Assembly: GCA_963971405.1 (NCBI GenBank)
Contig: OZ020484.1
Coordinates: 13,144,001-13,208,000 of the forward strand
Origin: Psococerastis gibbosa
Lineage: Eukaryota > Arthropoda > Insecta > Psocodea > Psocidae
Direction of reading: 5' to 3'
Length of the DNA: 64,000 bases
This document shows positions 57,645 through 64,000 of this stretch, in pieces. Under the pieces are notes generated by a model. That model ran no database searches. It was not told where the DNA came from and was given only the letters and a program-made list of their open reading frames with translations. Positions within the stretch are counted from its first letter, which is position 1. Each line of letters begins with the position of its first letter. Made by a program: the position numbers and the translations under genes.

Positions 57645-58346
57645 ATGAAGGGTGTCTTTACCACATATTATCCGCTTCGTGATGGACAAAGTGTTATTGT
57701 TGGATTACAATTCAAAACATCAGAATTCGAAGTATACGTCGTAGTTGTTGATAAAGATCAGGAAATTGCATTCAATATGATTGAATGGGAGTTCTGGTGT
57801 GCAACATTACCATTATTTCGATTATATCTCCGTAAGAAAACAGTGTGCTACAACGGAAATATACTATGGACACCTAATTTCATCAAATCAAACCTGACGA
57901 TGATGTTAACGAATGATAATGAATTGGAAATGAAGTCTCCATCATCACACATTAAGCTATCTAGAGTAAATATTGAGAACATACAAGCATTGAAAGCTAT
58001 TCTTCATATTGTATGCTGTGAGTTGGAGGAGAAGAAGATGCAGGCTAACTTCCACTTAAAAAATATCTTGAAAGACGTATACATGGACTTGGAAACAGAT
58101 GACGTTTCAATGGAAGCTTTTTTACAGTTTGTGCAATCACCAACTCCAATAGTAGCAACTATCGAGGATGTTCGTTGTAAACTAGTGTCGAAGAAGTATC
58201 GAAATCAATCAAATCGTATATATTTAGAAATTATAACCATCTATGAAAATGAATTGTGCTCTGTGATACTTAAGCACTGGTTGGAGCGACCTCAAGTCAG
58301 TATGAACCAGACTGTTGAACATGATGAAACCGCTGGGAATAGTTGA
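57645..58346 (+). CDS. Polinton orphan protein, unknown function
   Basis: A 233-residue protein I do not recognise. Residues 1-60 form alternating hydrophobic strands ('GQSVIVGLQFKTSEFEVYVV') that end at a tryptophan-rich stretch (IEWEFW); residues 115-135 form a likely amphipathic helix with paired cysteines (VCC). No signal peptide or transmembrane helix. ATG at 57645 directly follows the 188-bp repeats. It ends by overlapping the next ORF by 32 bp in another frame, which suggests a single compact transcription unit. A weak resemblance of residues 10-50 to PC4/p15-type DNA-binding folds is only an impression. Base composition and codon use fit the neighbours. Confidence 0.7.
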   Translation: MKGVFTTYYPLRDGQSVIVGLQFKTSEFEVYVVVVDKDQEIAFNMIEWEFWCATLPLFRLYLRKKTVCYNGNILWTPNFIKSNLTMMLTNDNELEMKSPSSHIKLSRVNIENIQALKAILHIVCCELEEKKMQANFHLKNILKDVYMDLETDDVSMEAFLQFVQSPTPIVATIEDVRCKLVSKKYRNQSNRIYLEIITIYENELCSVILKHWLERPQVSMNQTVEHDETAGNS

Positions 58347-58818
58347 GTTTCAAGGTTTCAAAGATAATGGAAACAATTTCATCATCAAAGAATTGGCTAT
58401 GGGCCCTGCATACGATGACCAGTATGAGCATTGGTTTTTCCGTCCACCCTTTCCATTCGCCAATCTTACAGCTCAAGTAAAAAGCAGCAACACATGGAGC
58501 ACAAATAATCTCCATAAACTTCGTTGGGAAGAGGGGAACGTGAACTACATTTGGCTAAAGAACATTTTACTTGAGTTTGCTAATCAGTATACTAGAATTG
58601 CTACTAAAGGAGGAGAGAAGCAAGTATGGCTTGCAGGAATACTAGAACGTGTTGTATATGACTTGGACTCTGTGGTTCTGGCAAGTTTTCAGAAGTTACC
58701 ACCTGTAGAAGCTAAACAATGCATTCACACGGGAAACTGCGCGTTGATAAATTTGAAGAAACTACAGAAATGGTTTCAAGATGTCTATTGTTTCATTGAT
58801 CATGATGAGGTTGATTAA
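58315..58818 (+). CDS. Orphan protein of DEDD-exonuclease-like pattern
   Basis: A 167-residue protein. The start ('GIVEFQGFKDNGNNFIIKEL') resembles the first strand of RNase H-like exonucleases, where an acidic D-x-E is usual; here E replaces the Asp. The centre carries 'WFFRPPFPFANL', then a 'YDLDSVVL' acidic motif at about residues 115-122, and the end has 'CIHTGNCALINLKKLQKW', where H-x-x-x-C-A-L resembles the last His motif of DEDDh enzymes. This pattern is known from many paralogous, uncharacterised proteins in invertebrate genomes. Whether it keeps activity cannot be told, as a catalytic acid seems replaced. It overlaps the upstream ORF and ends 13 bp short of the convergent integrase stop, with a poly(A) signal AATAAA at 58819-58824. 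Confidence 0.6.
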   Translation: MNMMKPLGIVEFQGFKDNGNNFIIKELAMGPAYDDQYEHWFFRPPFPFANLTAQVKSSNTWSTNNLHKLRWEEGNVNYIWLKNILLEFANQYTRIATKGGEKQVWLAGILERVVYDLDSVVLASFQKLPPVEAKQCIHTGNCALINLKKLQKWFQDVYCFIDHDEVD

Positions 58819-58852
58819 AATAAAGTTATATTTATAAAATATCAGTTTTATT
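58819..58852. terminator. Convergent poly(A) signals
   Basis: AATAAA on the plus strand at 58819-58824, immediately after the stop of the 58315 ORF. On the minus strand AATAAA lies at 58852-58847, inside the last codons of the integrase. The 3' ends of the two transcripts therefore overlap. Confidence 0.7.
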
Positions 58853-59746
58853 AATCCATGTAGGTTTCGGGAAACCAAGCCATTTCACATATAATTTATC
58901 CTTTGACTTTTTCAAAACTTTCTCCACCAAATATACATCTGGATGCTTGGTTTTCTGCAACTCTTCCATATACCATGAGCCCAAGATGGGTTCGCCATCC
59001 ATAGCCTCAAGGAGATAGGTGGTAGGTCGAGTAGGTTGTACTAGACGCACGCGAAATACTTCTGTAGACCAGTTCGGTTGGTAACCCTTCTCAAATAAGG
59101 CTTTTTGCTTGCTGATTCTGACAGGATCACCCTCTTGAAATTTCTGTTTGATAGTACCTTTCACATCAACAGCATTATACATGGATAATAATTTTGCTTC
59201 ATGTTCTTCTCGCACATCAGCAGGACACATGTTAATTGTCCTATGCTTGGTAGTGTTATATTGTTGCACTAGACGAGGTAGTAAATGCAACCACTTATAA
59301 TTTCCCTGCAAGCTGAATTCCTTCCACATTCGATTTTTCAGAGTGCGATTCCAGCGTTCAATAATTGAAGCTTTCAGTGTAGAATACGTAGCATAATGAT
59401 TAATGCTATATTGTTTTAGAAGACTTTTCATTCGCATGTTGAAAAATTCTAGTCCCATATCTGACTGGAGGTGAGCAGGAGCTTGTGGAGCTCTATTGAG
59501 AATTTTTATGAAAGCTTCAGTAACATTTTTCATAGATTTAGTTTTTACTGCTTCTGCATAACCGAATTTTGTGAATGCATTTATCACTGTTAGAATATAT
59601 TTATATCCTTTATTAATCCTTGAATATGGAATCATTTCCACTAGATCTGCTTGCCATAAATCATGCATTCCTTTAAGAGTCACATGACGTCGAGGATAAT
59701 TCCGTCGAGCAGGCCGATGAATTTCATCAACCAAAGCATGCTTCAT
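58832..59746 (-). CDS. Retroviral-type DDE integrase with chromodomain
   Basis: A 304-residue integrase. It would cut and join the element's ends into host DNA in the nucleus. The RNase H-fold catalytic core is at about 28-170: first Asp D34 in 'WQADLVEMIPY', second Asp D96 in 'LQSDMGLEF', Glu E130 in 'ASIIERWNRTLKNRMW'; D96 and E130 are 34 apart, close to the usual D35E. 'QYNTTKHRTINMCPADV' (about 177-193) is the conserved region after the core. A chromodomain-like module occupies 271-304 (VEKVLKK, then YVKWLGF, then the W of PTWI), as in many Polinton and Ty3 integrases. The N-terminal zinc-binding HHCC domain is absent from this ORF. Its ATG (59746) overlaps the upstream stop in an ATGA. 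Confidence 0.95.
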   Translation of the reverse strand: MKHALVDEIHRPARRNYPRRHVTLKGMHDLWQADLVEMIPYSRINKGYKYILTVINAFTKFGYAEAVKTKSMKNVTEAFIKILNRAPQAPAHLQSDMGLEFFNMRMKSLLKQYSINHYATYSTLKASIIERWNRTLKNRMWKEFSLQGNYKWLHLLPRLVQQYNTTKHRTINMCPADVREEHEAKLLSMYNAVDVKGTIKQKFQEGDPVRISKQKALFEKGYQPNWSTEVFRVRLVQPTRPTTYLLEAMDGEPILGSWYMEELQKTKHPDVYLVEKVLKKSKDKLYVKWLGFPKPTWINKTDIL

Positions 59747-60441
59747 TGAATAATATTTGCTTCTCGCAATTCGCTTATAATATCAATGATTTCGTTTTGA
59801 TGACTTGTATGTCCTGCAGCATGTGATGCATTAAGTAAGCGTAATCGTTCTACCAGTTCATTTGGATCGTTCCAATACCGGTATTCACCACCAGATTTTA
59901 TCCCAAATAGCTGTTTAATAATCTTTTGATATTTATAACGTTGACTGCCCCTCAGACGACCACTAGTGGTTAAATGAGCTCCAGTTCTTTCCAGCATATC
60001 TTTATAAGCTTGTAAATCTTCCGGAGTATAGTTTTCAGGCTTGTTCAAGGTTAATAATTCATATAAGCCCAATGTACCTTGCCATGTTTTATCTTCGATT
60101 GTGATTGAATCATCTTCATCATTGAAATGTACAGGGTATGAACCCAGCCTAAATATACCTTCATTACTTCGTGTTAGTCCATAGTATGTATCAATGGTTT
60201 TCCTATTATAATGATCAGGTATAAATAAGTCTAAATATTTGCTAACTCCGGGTTTATTTATTGTTTTTTCTGGTGCTGTCTGTTTGTTCAACTCAATTAA
60301 TTCTTGTAGTGGTTTCGAGACCGGTTTTAACTTTCGCTCTTGCTGAGCAGCCTCATTGTGTAGATCACGTTTAAGATTAAGGTACTTTTGCTGCAGAGCT
60401 TTGCGTATGTTGACAATATTCTTGATAACTTTAGTATCCAT
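59743..60441 (-). CDS. DUF8207-type Polinton protein
   Basis: A 232-residue protein of a family linked to Polinton/Maverick elements; function unknown. The N-terminal 75 residues are basic and helical (heptad-like 'QQKYLNLKRDLHNEAAQQE'), with predicted coiled coil. The conserved centre has 'YYGLTRSNEGIFRLGSYPVH', then 'DKTWQGTLGLYELLTL', and 'TTSGRLRGSQRYKYQKI'; the C-terminus has a His cluster 'NASHAAGHTSHQNEIIDI'. It lies between the ATPase and the integrase on the same strand, 47 bp after the ATPase stop, and overlaps the integrase by 4 bp. One possibility is that its C-terminal His cluster stands in for the missing zinc-binding end of the integrase; this is inference. Confidence 0.85.
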   Translation of the reverse strand: MDTKVIKNIVNIRKALQQKYLNLKRDLHNEAAQQERKLKPVSKPLQELIELNKQTAPEKTINKPGVSKYLDLFIPDHYNRKTIDTYYGLTRSNEGIFRLGSYPVHFNDEDDSITIEDKTWQGTLGLYELLTLNKPENYTPEDLQAYKDMLERTGAHLTTSGRLRGSQRYKYQKIIKQLFGIKSGGEYRYWNDPNELVERLRLLNASHAAGHTSHQNEIIDIISELREANIIQ

Positions 60442-60488
60442 ATCTACCTCACCGAGTCACAGTTGAATGAATAATGATGAGTTGAGTG

Positions 60489-61184
60489 TTAAGCAGAGTT
60501 ATTTATATCTTTGAAGTAGTGATCGAATCCCTGCCGATATCGTCCATCGTTTAATCCAAAATCTTTTGCAATAACTAGGAATGCATGTGACTCTTTCCAT
60601 GCTTCGGCGCAGAGTTTCATGAATGTCGCTAAATCCATATCCCCCGCAACATGGTCTCTATACACATTCTTTATATTAAGTAAATCCTGTTTGAATAGCA
60701 CGATAAAATTCAAATTGTCTCGCAACAAATGTTTTGGAATAGAGGTATAGGTCTGAGTGAGATAGAAGCAATCAATCCCTTTATGACGACCCATACAGTA
60801 GACATTTCGAATTTCCGTTTGTGATTCACATGAAACATCGTCGAATATTAGCACAGAGTTAGGTTTGATGTCAGAGAGTGGTGTAACCGAATCGCTTGAC
60901 CCCGTAAAAGTCATCCCACGAATAGAATTTACATTTGTCTCAAGCTGCTGGTATTTATGTTGAAACAATGTTTTGCAGAATAAGTATACATTTTCAAATC
61001 GTAGCCCAAACGGATGATATACCATACTGCATAGTAGGCTTGTTTTACCACAACCTGATGGGCCGCAGATTGCACCACGAATCGATCCGGGGAGTAAAGG
61101 TCCATGCTTTCTATTATTCCGTACATCTTCATCTTCTTGACTTAGAATCACACTGAACTTGTGTCTCTGTGGTACGAGCTTCAT
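60489..61184 (-). CDS. A32/FtsK-HerA-like DNA packaging ATPase
   Basis: A 231-residue P-loop ATPase of the FtsK-HerA type (poxvirus A32-like), expected to pump genome DNA into the capsid. Walker A is GPSGCGKT at residues 41-48, Walker B is VLIFDD at 111-116. A sensor-like 'YLTQTYTSIPKHLLRDN' follows, as in this family. I chose the ATG at 61184 ('MKLVPQRHKF') over an in-frame one at 61238, because the latter would add hydrophobic residues from the divergent spacer and cross the TATA-like box. The length is normal for Polinton ATPases. It is divergent from the PLA2-like gene and upstream of the DUF8207 gene. Confidence 0.93.
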   Translation of the reverse strand: MKLVPQRHKFSVILSQEDEDVRNNRKHGPLLPGSIRGAICGPSGCGKTSLLCSMVYHPFGLRFENVYLFCKTLFQHKYQQLETNVNSIRGMTFTGSSDSVTPLSDIKPNSVLIFDDVSCESQTEIRNVYCMGRHKGIDCFYLTQTYTSIPKHLLRDNLNFIVLFKQDLLNIKNVYRDHVAGDMDLATFMKLCAEAWKESHAFLVIAKDFGLNDGRYRQGFDHYFKDINNSA

Positions 61185-61250
61185 TATATGACTGATAAAA
61201 AAGTTATAAATACCACTGTATATATGTATTTTACTCATTCACATTTGAGA
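61185..61250. promoter_or_regulatory. Divergent promoter region, 66 bp
   Basis: Between the divergent ATPase and PLA2-like starts. TATAAATA at 61205-61212 lies 39-46 bp upstream of the plus-strand ATG at 61251. On the minus strand, TATATA-rich sequence (61220-61227) may serve the ATPase. Only two short gene starts share this spacer, so it is a plausible bidirectional promoter. Confidence 0.5.
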
Positions 61251-61976
61251 ATGTCTATGGTGAACAGCATAATTAATAAGTTACCATTTGAAGCACATAT
61301 CCCCGGCTATCAATTCTGCGGACCAGGCACCAAGTTAGAAAAACGATTAATTCGAGGAGATCGAGGGAGAAACAAACTTGATCAAGCTTGCCGTGAACAC
61401 GATATAGCTTATTCGCAGTCATCAGATATAACTAATCGACACGTAGCGGATATAAAATTAGCAGATCAAGCGTGGCAACGTGTTAAGGCAAAAGATTCAT
61501 CTATAGGGGAAAAAATTGTCGCTTTAGGTGTGACAGCTGCAATGAAAGTTAAACGAAAGCTGGGATTTGGGCTGAAGCGGAAAGTATCCTTCAGATCACT
61601 ATTGACTTCAGCGAAGAAAGCGATAAAGCTTGCAAAACCACCCACTGTGGCGGATACAATCAAGATTGCTTATAAATCTGTGAAGAAATCAAAGGGAAAT
61701 AAGGTGAAACTTCCCCGAATCATACCTATTGCCAAGACAGGTGGTATATTACCACTTATCCCGATATTTGCGGGGCTTTCTGCACTAGGCGCTCTCTCTG
61801 GCGGTGCTGCAGGAATTACATCAGCTGTTAATAAAGTCCATAGTGCACAGAAAAAGTATGAAGAAATGAAACGTCATAATCAAACTATGGAATCTATAGC
61901 TATTGGGAAAGGCTTGTATTTAGCGCCACATAAGAAAGGGAGTGGACTCTACTTGCATCCTTATTCAAAAAACTAA
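61251..61976 (+). CDS. PLA2-domain virion protein with hydrophobic segment
   Basis: A 241-residue protein (start at 61251 'MSMVNSIINKLPF', with M3 as an alternative at 61257; the in-frame ATG at 61161 would overlap the divergent ATPase). Residues 18-55 hold a viral phospholipase A2 motif: Ca-binding loop 'YQFCGPG' at 20-26 and catalytic H50-D51 in 'CREHDIAYS'. This motif is shared with parvovirus VP1 and acts in endosomal escape. A basic stretch (99-156) follows, then a 30-residue hydrophobic Gly/Ala-rich segment (164-193). The tail repeats 'GxGLYL-P' twice. The layout resembles a fused PLA2 and adenovirus pX/pVI-like membrane-active protein. An adenain-type site LSGG-A occurs at 182-186. It is 5 bp upstream of the protease gene. 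Confidence 0.88.
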   Translation: MSMVNSIINKLPFEAHIPGYQFCGPGTKLEKRLIRGDRGRNKLDQACREHDIAYSQSSDITNRHVADIKLADQAWQRVKAKDSSIGEKIVALGVTAAMKVKRKLGFGLKRKVSFRSLLTSAKKAIKLAKPPTVADTIKIAYKSVKKSKGNKVKLPRIIPIAKTGGILPLIPIFAGLSALGALSGGAAGITSAVNKVHSAQKKYEEMKRHNQTMESIAIGKGLYLAPHKKGSGLYLHPYSKN

Positions 61977-61981
61977 GTTGC

Positions 61982-62362
61982 ATGCCTCGGAACCGTCCAA
62001 TGACTAATGTGGAACTTACAAAATTCACCGCTAACGTTCCTCATTTTCGTGGTGTGTTCATGCGAAATGCATTGCCTCGCATACCATGGAAACATAATGA
62101 AGCTGGAATAATTAATTTAGATGATGCTATAGGACCTGGTACACATTGGGTTGCTTACCGCAAGATTAGAAACCGAGTTATATACTTCGATAGCTTCGGG
62201 GACTTACAACCACCATTGGAATTGAAACAATATTTCCACAACTGTACAATATACTACAACCATCAATCGTATCAAACCTATTCAACATCAAATTGTGGGC
62301 AGTTATGTTTAAAATTTCTCTACATGAAAGATCCATTTTCCATACTATTAAAAGTTATATAA
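61982..62362 (+). CDS. Adenain-like cysteine protease
   Basis: A 126-residue Ulp1/adenain-fold cysteine protease that would mature virion proteins. The catalytic order His, Asp, Cys is visible: H55 in 'GTHWVAYRK', D70 in 'YFDSFGDLQPP', C105 in 'TSNCGQLCLKFLY', with the Cys-Gly pair and nearby Trp56 typical of adenain. At 126 residues it is short for the adenain family, though it keeps all motifs. The start at 61982 is 5 bp after the previous stop, without a separate promoter, so they probably share a transcript. Intact, no frameshift. Confidence 0.93.
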   Translation: MPRNRPMTNVELTKFTANVPHFRGVFMRNALPRIPWKHNEAGIINLDDAIGPGTHWVAYRKIRNRVIYFDSFGDLQPPLELKQYFHNCTIYYNHQSYQTYSTSNCGQLCLKFLYMKDPFSILLKVI

Positions 62363-62390
62363 GTTATGAATATGTTTGATTTATTGCATT

Positions 62391-63086
62391 ATGTCGCTAG
62401 CATTGACATTGAGCGGTAACGACTCATTGCTAAGTAGCAACTACTTCCCACCGATTGTACTTGAGGGTGCATGGGAAATCGGCTTGCTTGACCTCGAAAC
62501 ATACAATTCAATTCCTAATCTCTCAAATGGTGTCGTTAAAATTGTAAACAATTCAATTCCTCCGAAGACTAGAATAATTGAAATACCAACTGGATCCTAC
62601 GAATTGTTAGATGTAGTCAAGTATATTAATCAAGTGTGGGGTTCTGAAATCATACGGATACGCGCAAATCGGAACACCCTACATTCGGAAGTTATGATAA
62701 TACATGAAGACTTTGAAATTGAAGTAAATGAAGAACTAGGATACCTGCTAGGCTTTGGTTATGATGTGATGACATTTTTCCCTGGGGAAAGATATGAATC
62801 ACCACATAGCATTAAAATATCCAAAGTCAATGCAATTCGAATTAATTGTAATATTACAAGTGGATCATATTTGAATGGTAGACCATCACATGCCGTTCAT
62901 GAATTTTATCCTAATGTACCACCTGGCTATCGGATTGTTGAAGCACCAAATACAATCATCTACCATGCTATAAATACGAATGTACTTACAAGTCTAACGT
63001 TAGACATTGTCGATCAAGACAACGAGACGGTTAATTTCCGAGGAGAAACTATTACTTTACGTCTTCATTTACGTAAACGACAATGA
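62391..63086 (+). CDS. Penton-type minor capsid protein
   Basis: A 231-residue single-jelly-roll-type minor capsid protein, expected at the fivefold vertices. The start 'MSLALTLSGNDSLLSSNYFP' and then 'WEIGLLDLETYNSIPN' is the conserved N-terminus of Polinton minor capsids; strands follow throughout and a conserved 'FYPNVPPGYRIVEAPNTIIY' block occurs near 179-198. I took the ATG at 62391 over the one at 62376, since five more residues (MIYCI) add nothing like the family. The gene lies 28 bp after the protease and overlaps the next small ORF by 4 bp. Confidence 0.9.
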   Translation: MSLALTLSGNDSLLSSNYFPPIVLEGAWEIGLLDLETYNSIPNLSNGVVKIVNNSIPPKTRIIEIPTGSYELLDVVKYINQVWGSEIIRIRANRNTLHSEVMIIHEDFEIEVNEELGYLLGFGYDVMTFFPGERYESPHSIKISKVNAIRINCNITSGSYLNGRPSHAVHEFYPNVPPGYRIVEAPNTIIYHAINTNVLTSLTLDIVDQDNETVNFRGETITLRLHLRKRQ

Positions 63087-63256
63087 GAGTATATATTGCA
63101 CAGCGGTATGCACCATACATCATTCCACATCGGACTTCCACGCAAGCACGTTATATTCGGCTCACTAACGAGAACAAGCAATATTTACAATCAATAGGTT
63201 TTAAAATCCACGATGACATCAATACTAAACGTGAAGGAGTCCATTCTCGTGGATGA
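63083..63256 (+). CDS. 57-residue small ORF between penton and major capsid
   Basis: Starts with the ATG of an ATGA overlap with the penton stop and ends 44 bp inside the major capsid gene in another frame. The protein is basic (MRVYIAQRYAPYIIPH to begin, '-SIGFKIHDDINTKREG' near the end) with no membrane segment. I cannot name a family. Its position, tight overlaps on both sides and sensible codons suggest a real gene, perhaps a small virion component. It is equally possible that it is a leader or a chance ORF. Confidence 0.5.
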   Translation: MRVYIAQRYAPYIIPHRTSTQARYIRLTNENKQYLQSIGFKIHDDINTKREGVHSRG

Positions 63257-64000
63257 GAGTTTAACGCGTTATGAATACCATAAGATTGCACCCTATTCAT
63301 CAAGTAGTCTAAATAATAATGATGAAATTCGCATACCAATCCATCAACAAGATATACTTACTCTACCATGTGAAAGCCGACTGTATATTGAAGGGGTGCT
63401 AGAAAAAGGTGTGACAACAATTGCTTATGAAGATGAAGACGGGCTTAGCGCTAATGCTATGGCACACTTATTCTCTGAAATACGCTATGAACTCAATGGG
63501 ATAACTGTTGATCATGTGCGAAACCCTGGTATTGCTACTCAGCTTAAAGGGTTAGTATCATTCACCGCTCAAGATGCACAACGTCTTACAAACAGCTCAT
63601 TTTATACCGATGCCAATAAAACAGAGAGGAACTTTAATTTTTGCGTGCCATTGAAAATGCTGTTTGGATTTTGCGAGGATTTTCGACGAGTTCTACTCAA
63701 CGTTAAACAAGAACTTGTGTTAGTGCGATCACGCAGCAATCTGAATGCCATGCGGGATCTTTCAAACACTAAAGACTTAACATTGAAACTAACTACTGTG
63801 CTGTGGGAAATACCTTTCGTAAGTGTGAGTGATAGCCAACGTCTTGAATTGCTGAGTGTACTAAGGGAAAACGTGCGGTTGCCTATTGGCTTTCGAACAT
63901 GGCAACTGTATGAATATCCAAACATTCCCTCATCAACATCATCAATTAATTGGCCTGTGCGCATGATTTCTTCAAGTGAAAAACCACGGTTTGCTATTAT
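63213..64000 (+). CDS. Double-jelly-roll major capsid protein, partial
   Basis: Opens at ATG 63213 and runs uninterrupted to the window edge, 262 residues of what would be a much longer protein. The sequence has the strand-rich features of Polinton/adintovirus hexons: 'EIRIPIHQQDILTLPCESRL' early, 'FSEIRYELNGITVDHVRN' (the conserved R-x-E-x-N-G block), 'ANKTERNFNFCVPLKMLFGF', and 'LKLTTVLWEIPFVSVS'. These match the first jelly roll. It is the fifth gene of the plus-strand virion block. The 3' part, including the second jelly roll, lies outside the window. Confidence 0.9.
   Translation, partial: MTSILNVKESILVDESLTRYEYHKIAPYSSSSLNNNDEIRIPIHQQDILTLPCESRLYIEGVLEKGVTTIAYEDEDGLSANAMAHLFSEIRYELNGITVDHVRNPGIATQLKGLVSFTAQDAQRLTNSSFYTDANKTERNFNFCVPLKMLFGFCEDFRRVLLNVKQELVLVRSRSNLNAMRDLSNTKDLTLKLTTVLWEIPFVSVSDSQRLELLSVLRENVRLPIGFRTWQLYEYPNIPSSTSSINWPVRMISSSEKPRFAI

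Larger units (their letters stand above)
55803..64000. mobile_element. Maverick/Polinton (adintovirus-like) element, left part
   Basis: A set of intact ORFs characteristic of the class: retroviral-type integrase with chromodomain, A32/FtsK-like packaging ATPase, adenain-like protease, penton-type and double-jelly-roll capsid proteins. The element runs off the window, so the right TIR and DNA polymerase B are not seen. The left edge at 55803, starting AGTATAGAAAGGGGG, is inferred: such elements begin with AG and C/G-rich tandem repeats follow. With no right TIR or TSD, the edge may lie anywhere up to 56420. None of the ORFs is broken. Confidence 0.92.

Noticed and set aside
61185..61238. Upstream ATG of the ATPase at 61238
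   Set aside because: It would cross the TATA-like box of the divergent spacer and add residues unlike the family; the ATG at 61184 is preferred.
56424..64000. DNA polymerase B
   Set aside because: No ORF in the window is long enough or has the polymerase motifs; it probably lies beyond the right edge.
1..64000. CRISPR arrays, bacterial operons or riboswitches
   Set aside because: No regularly spaced short repeats with unique spacers were seen, and the repeat landscape is eukaryotic.

Overview
This is AT-rich metazoan (invertebrate) nuclear DNA. No species can be named from it. Everything left of about 55.8 kb looks like intron-like or intergenic DNA packed with degenerate transposable elements, and I could support no host gene there. 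The signs are clade-typical LINE C-termini (RTE-like, I/Jockey-like with RNase H, CR1/L2-like), a tRNA-Glu-derived SINE, a decayed Tc1/mariner transposon with terminal inverted repeats (TIRs), and several MITE families: hAT type with 8-bp target-site duplications (TSDs), Harbinger type with TAA TSDs, and fold-backs. Long C/G, A/T and TA homopolymer tracts are also typical of an invertebrate genome. Several elements are nested, so insertion order can be read directly.

The right end, from roughly 55.8 kb to the window edge, is a different kind of DNA: the left part of a Maverick/Polinton (adintovirus-like) integrated dsDNA virus or giant transposon. Its ORFs are long, intact and tightly packed, in contrast to the broken repeats to the left. 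The layout is a C-rich 82-bp tandem-repeat zone and a T-tract (possible terminal region); a small OB-fold-like ORF; three 188-bp tandem repeats; two orphan ORFs on the plus strand; then, on the minus strand, a chromodomain integrase, a DUF8207-type protein and an A32/FtsK-like packaging ATPase; then, divergently on the plus strand, a phospholipase-A2 plus hydrophobic-segment virion protein, an adenain-like cysteine protease, a penton-type minor capsid protein, a 57-residue small ORF and a double-jelly-roll major capsid protein that runs off the window. The protein-primed DNA polymerase B expected of this class is not in view and would lie beyond the right edge.

The virus-like genes make sense together. 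The major and minor capsid proteins form the shell, the protease matures it, the PLA2/hydrophobic protein is a likely membrane-penetration factor, the ATPase packages DNA, and the integrase inserts the genome, with its chromodomain possibly steering it to chromatin. Two transcription blocks diverge from a 66-bp spacer near 61.2 kb, and the left block converges with the orphan ORFs near 58.82 kb, where the two poly(A) signals lie within 34 bp of each other.
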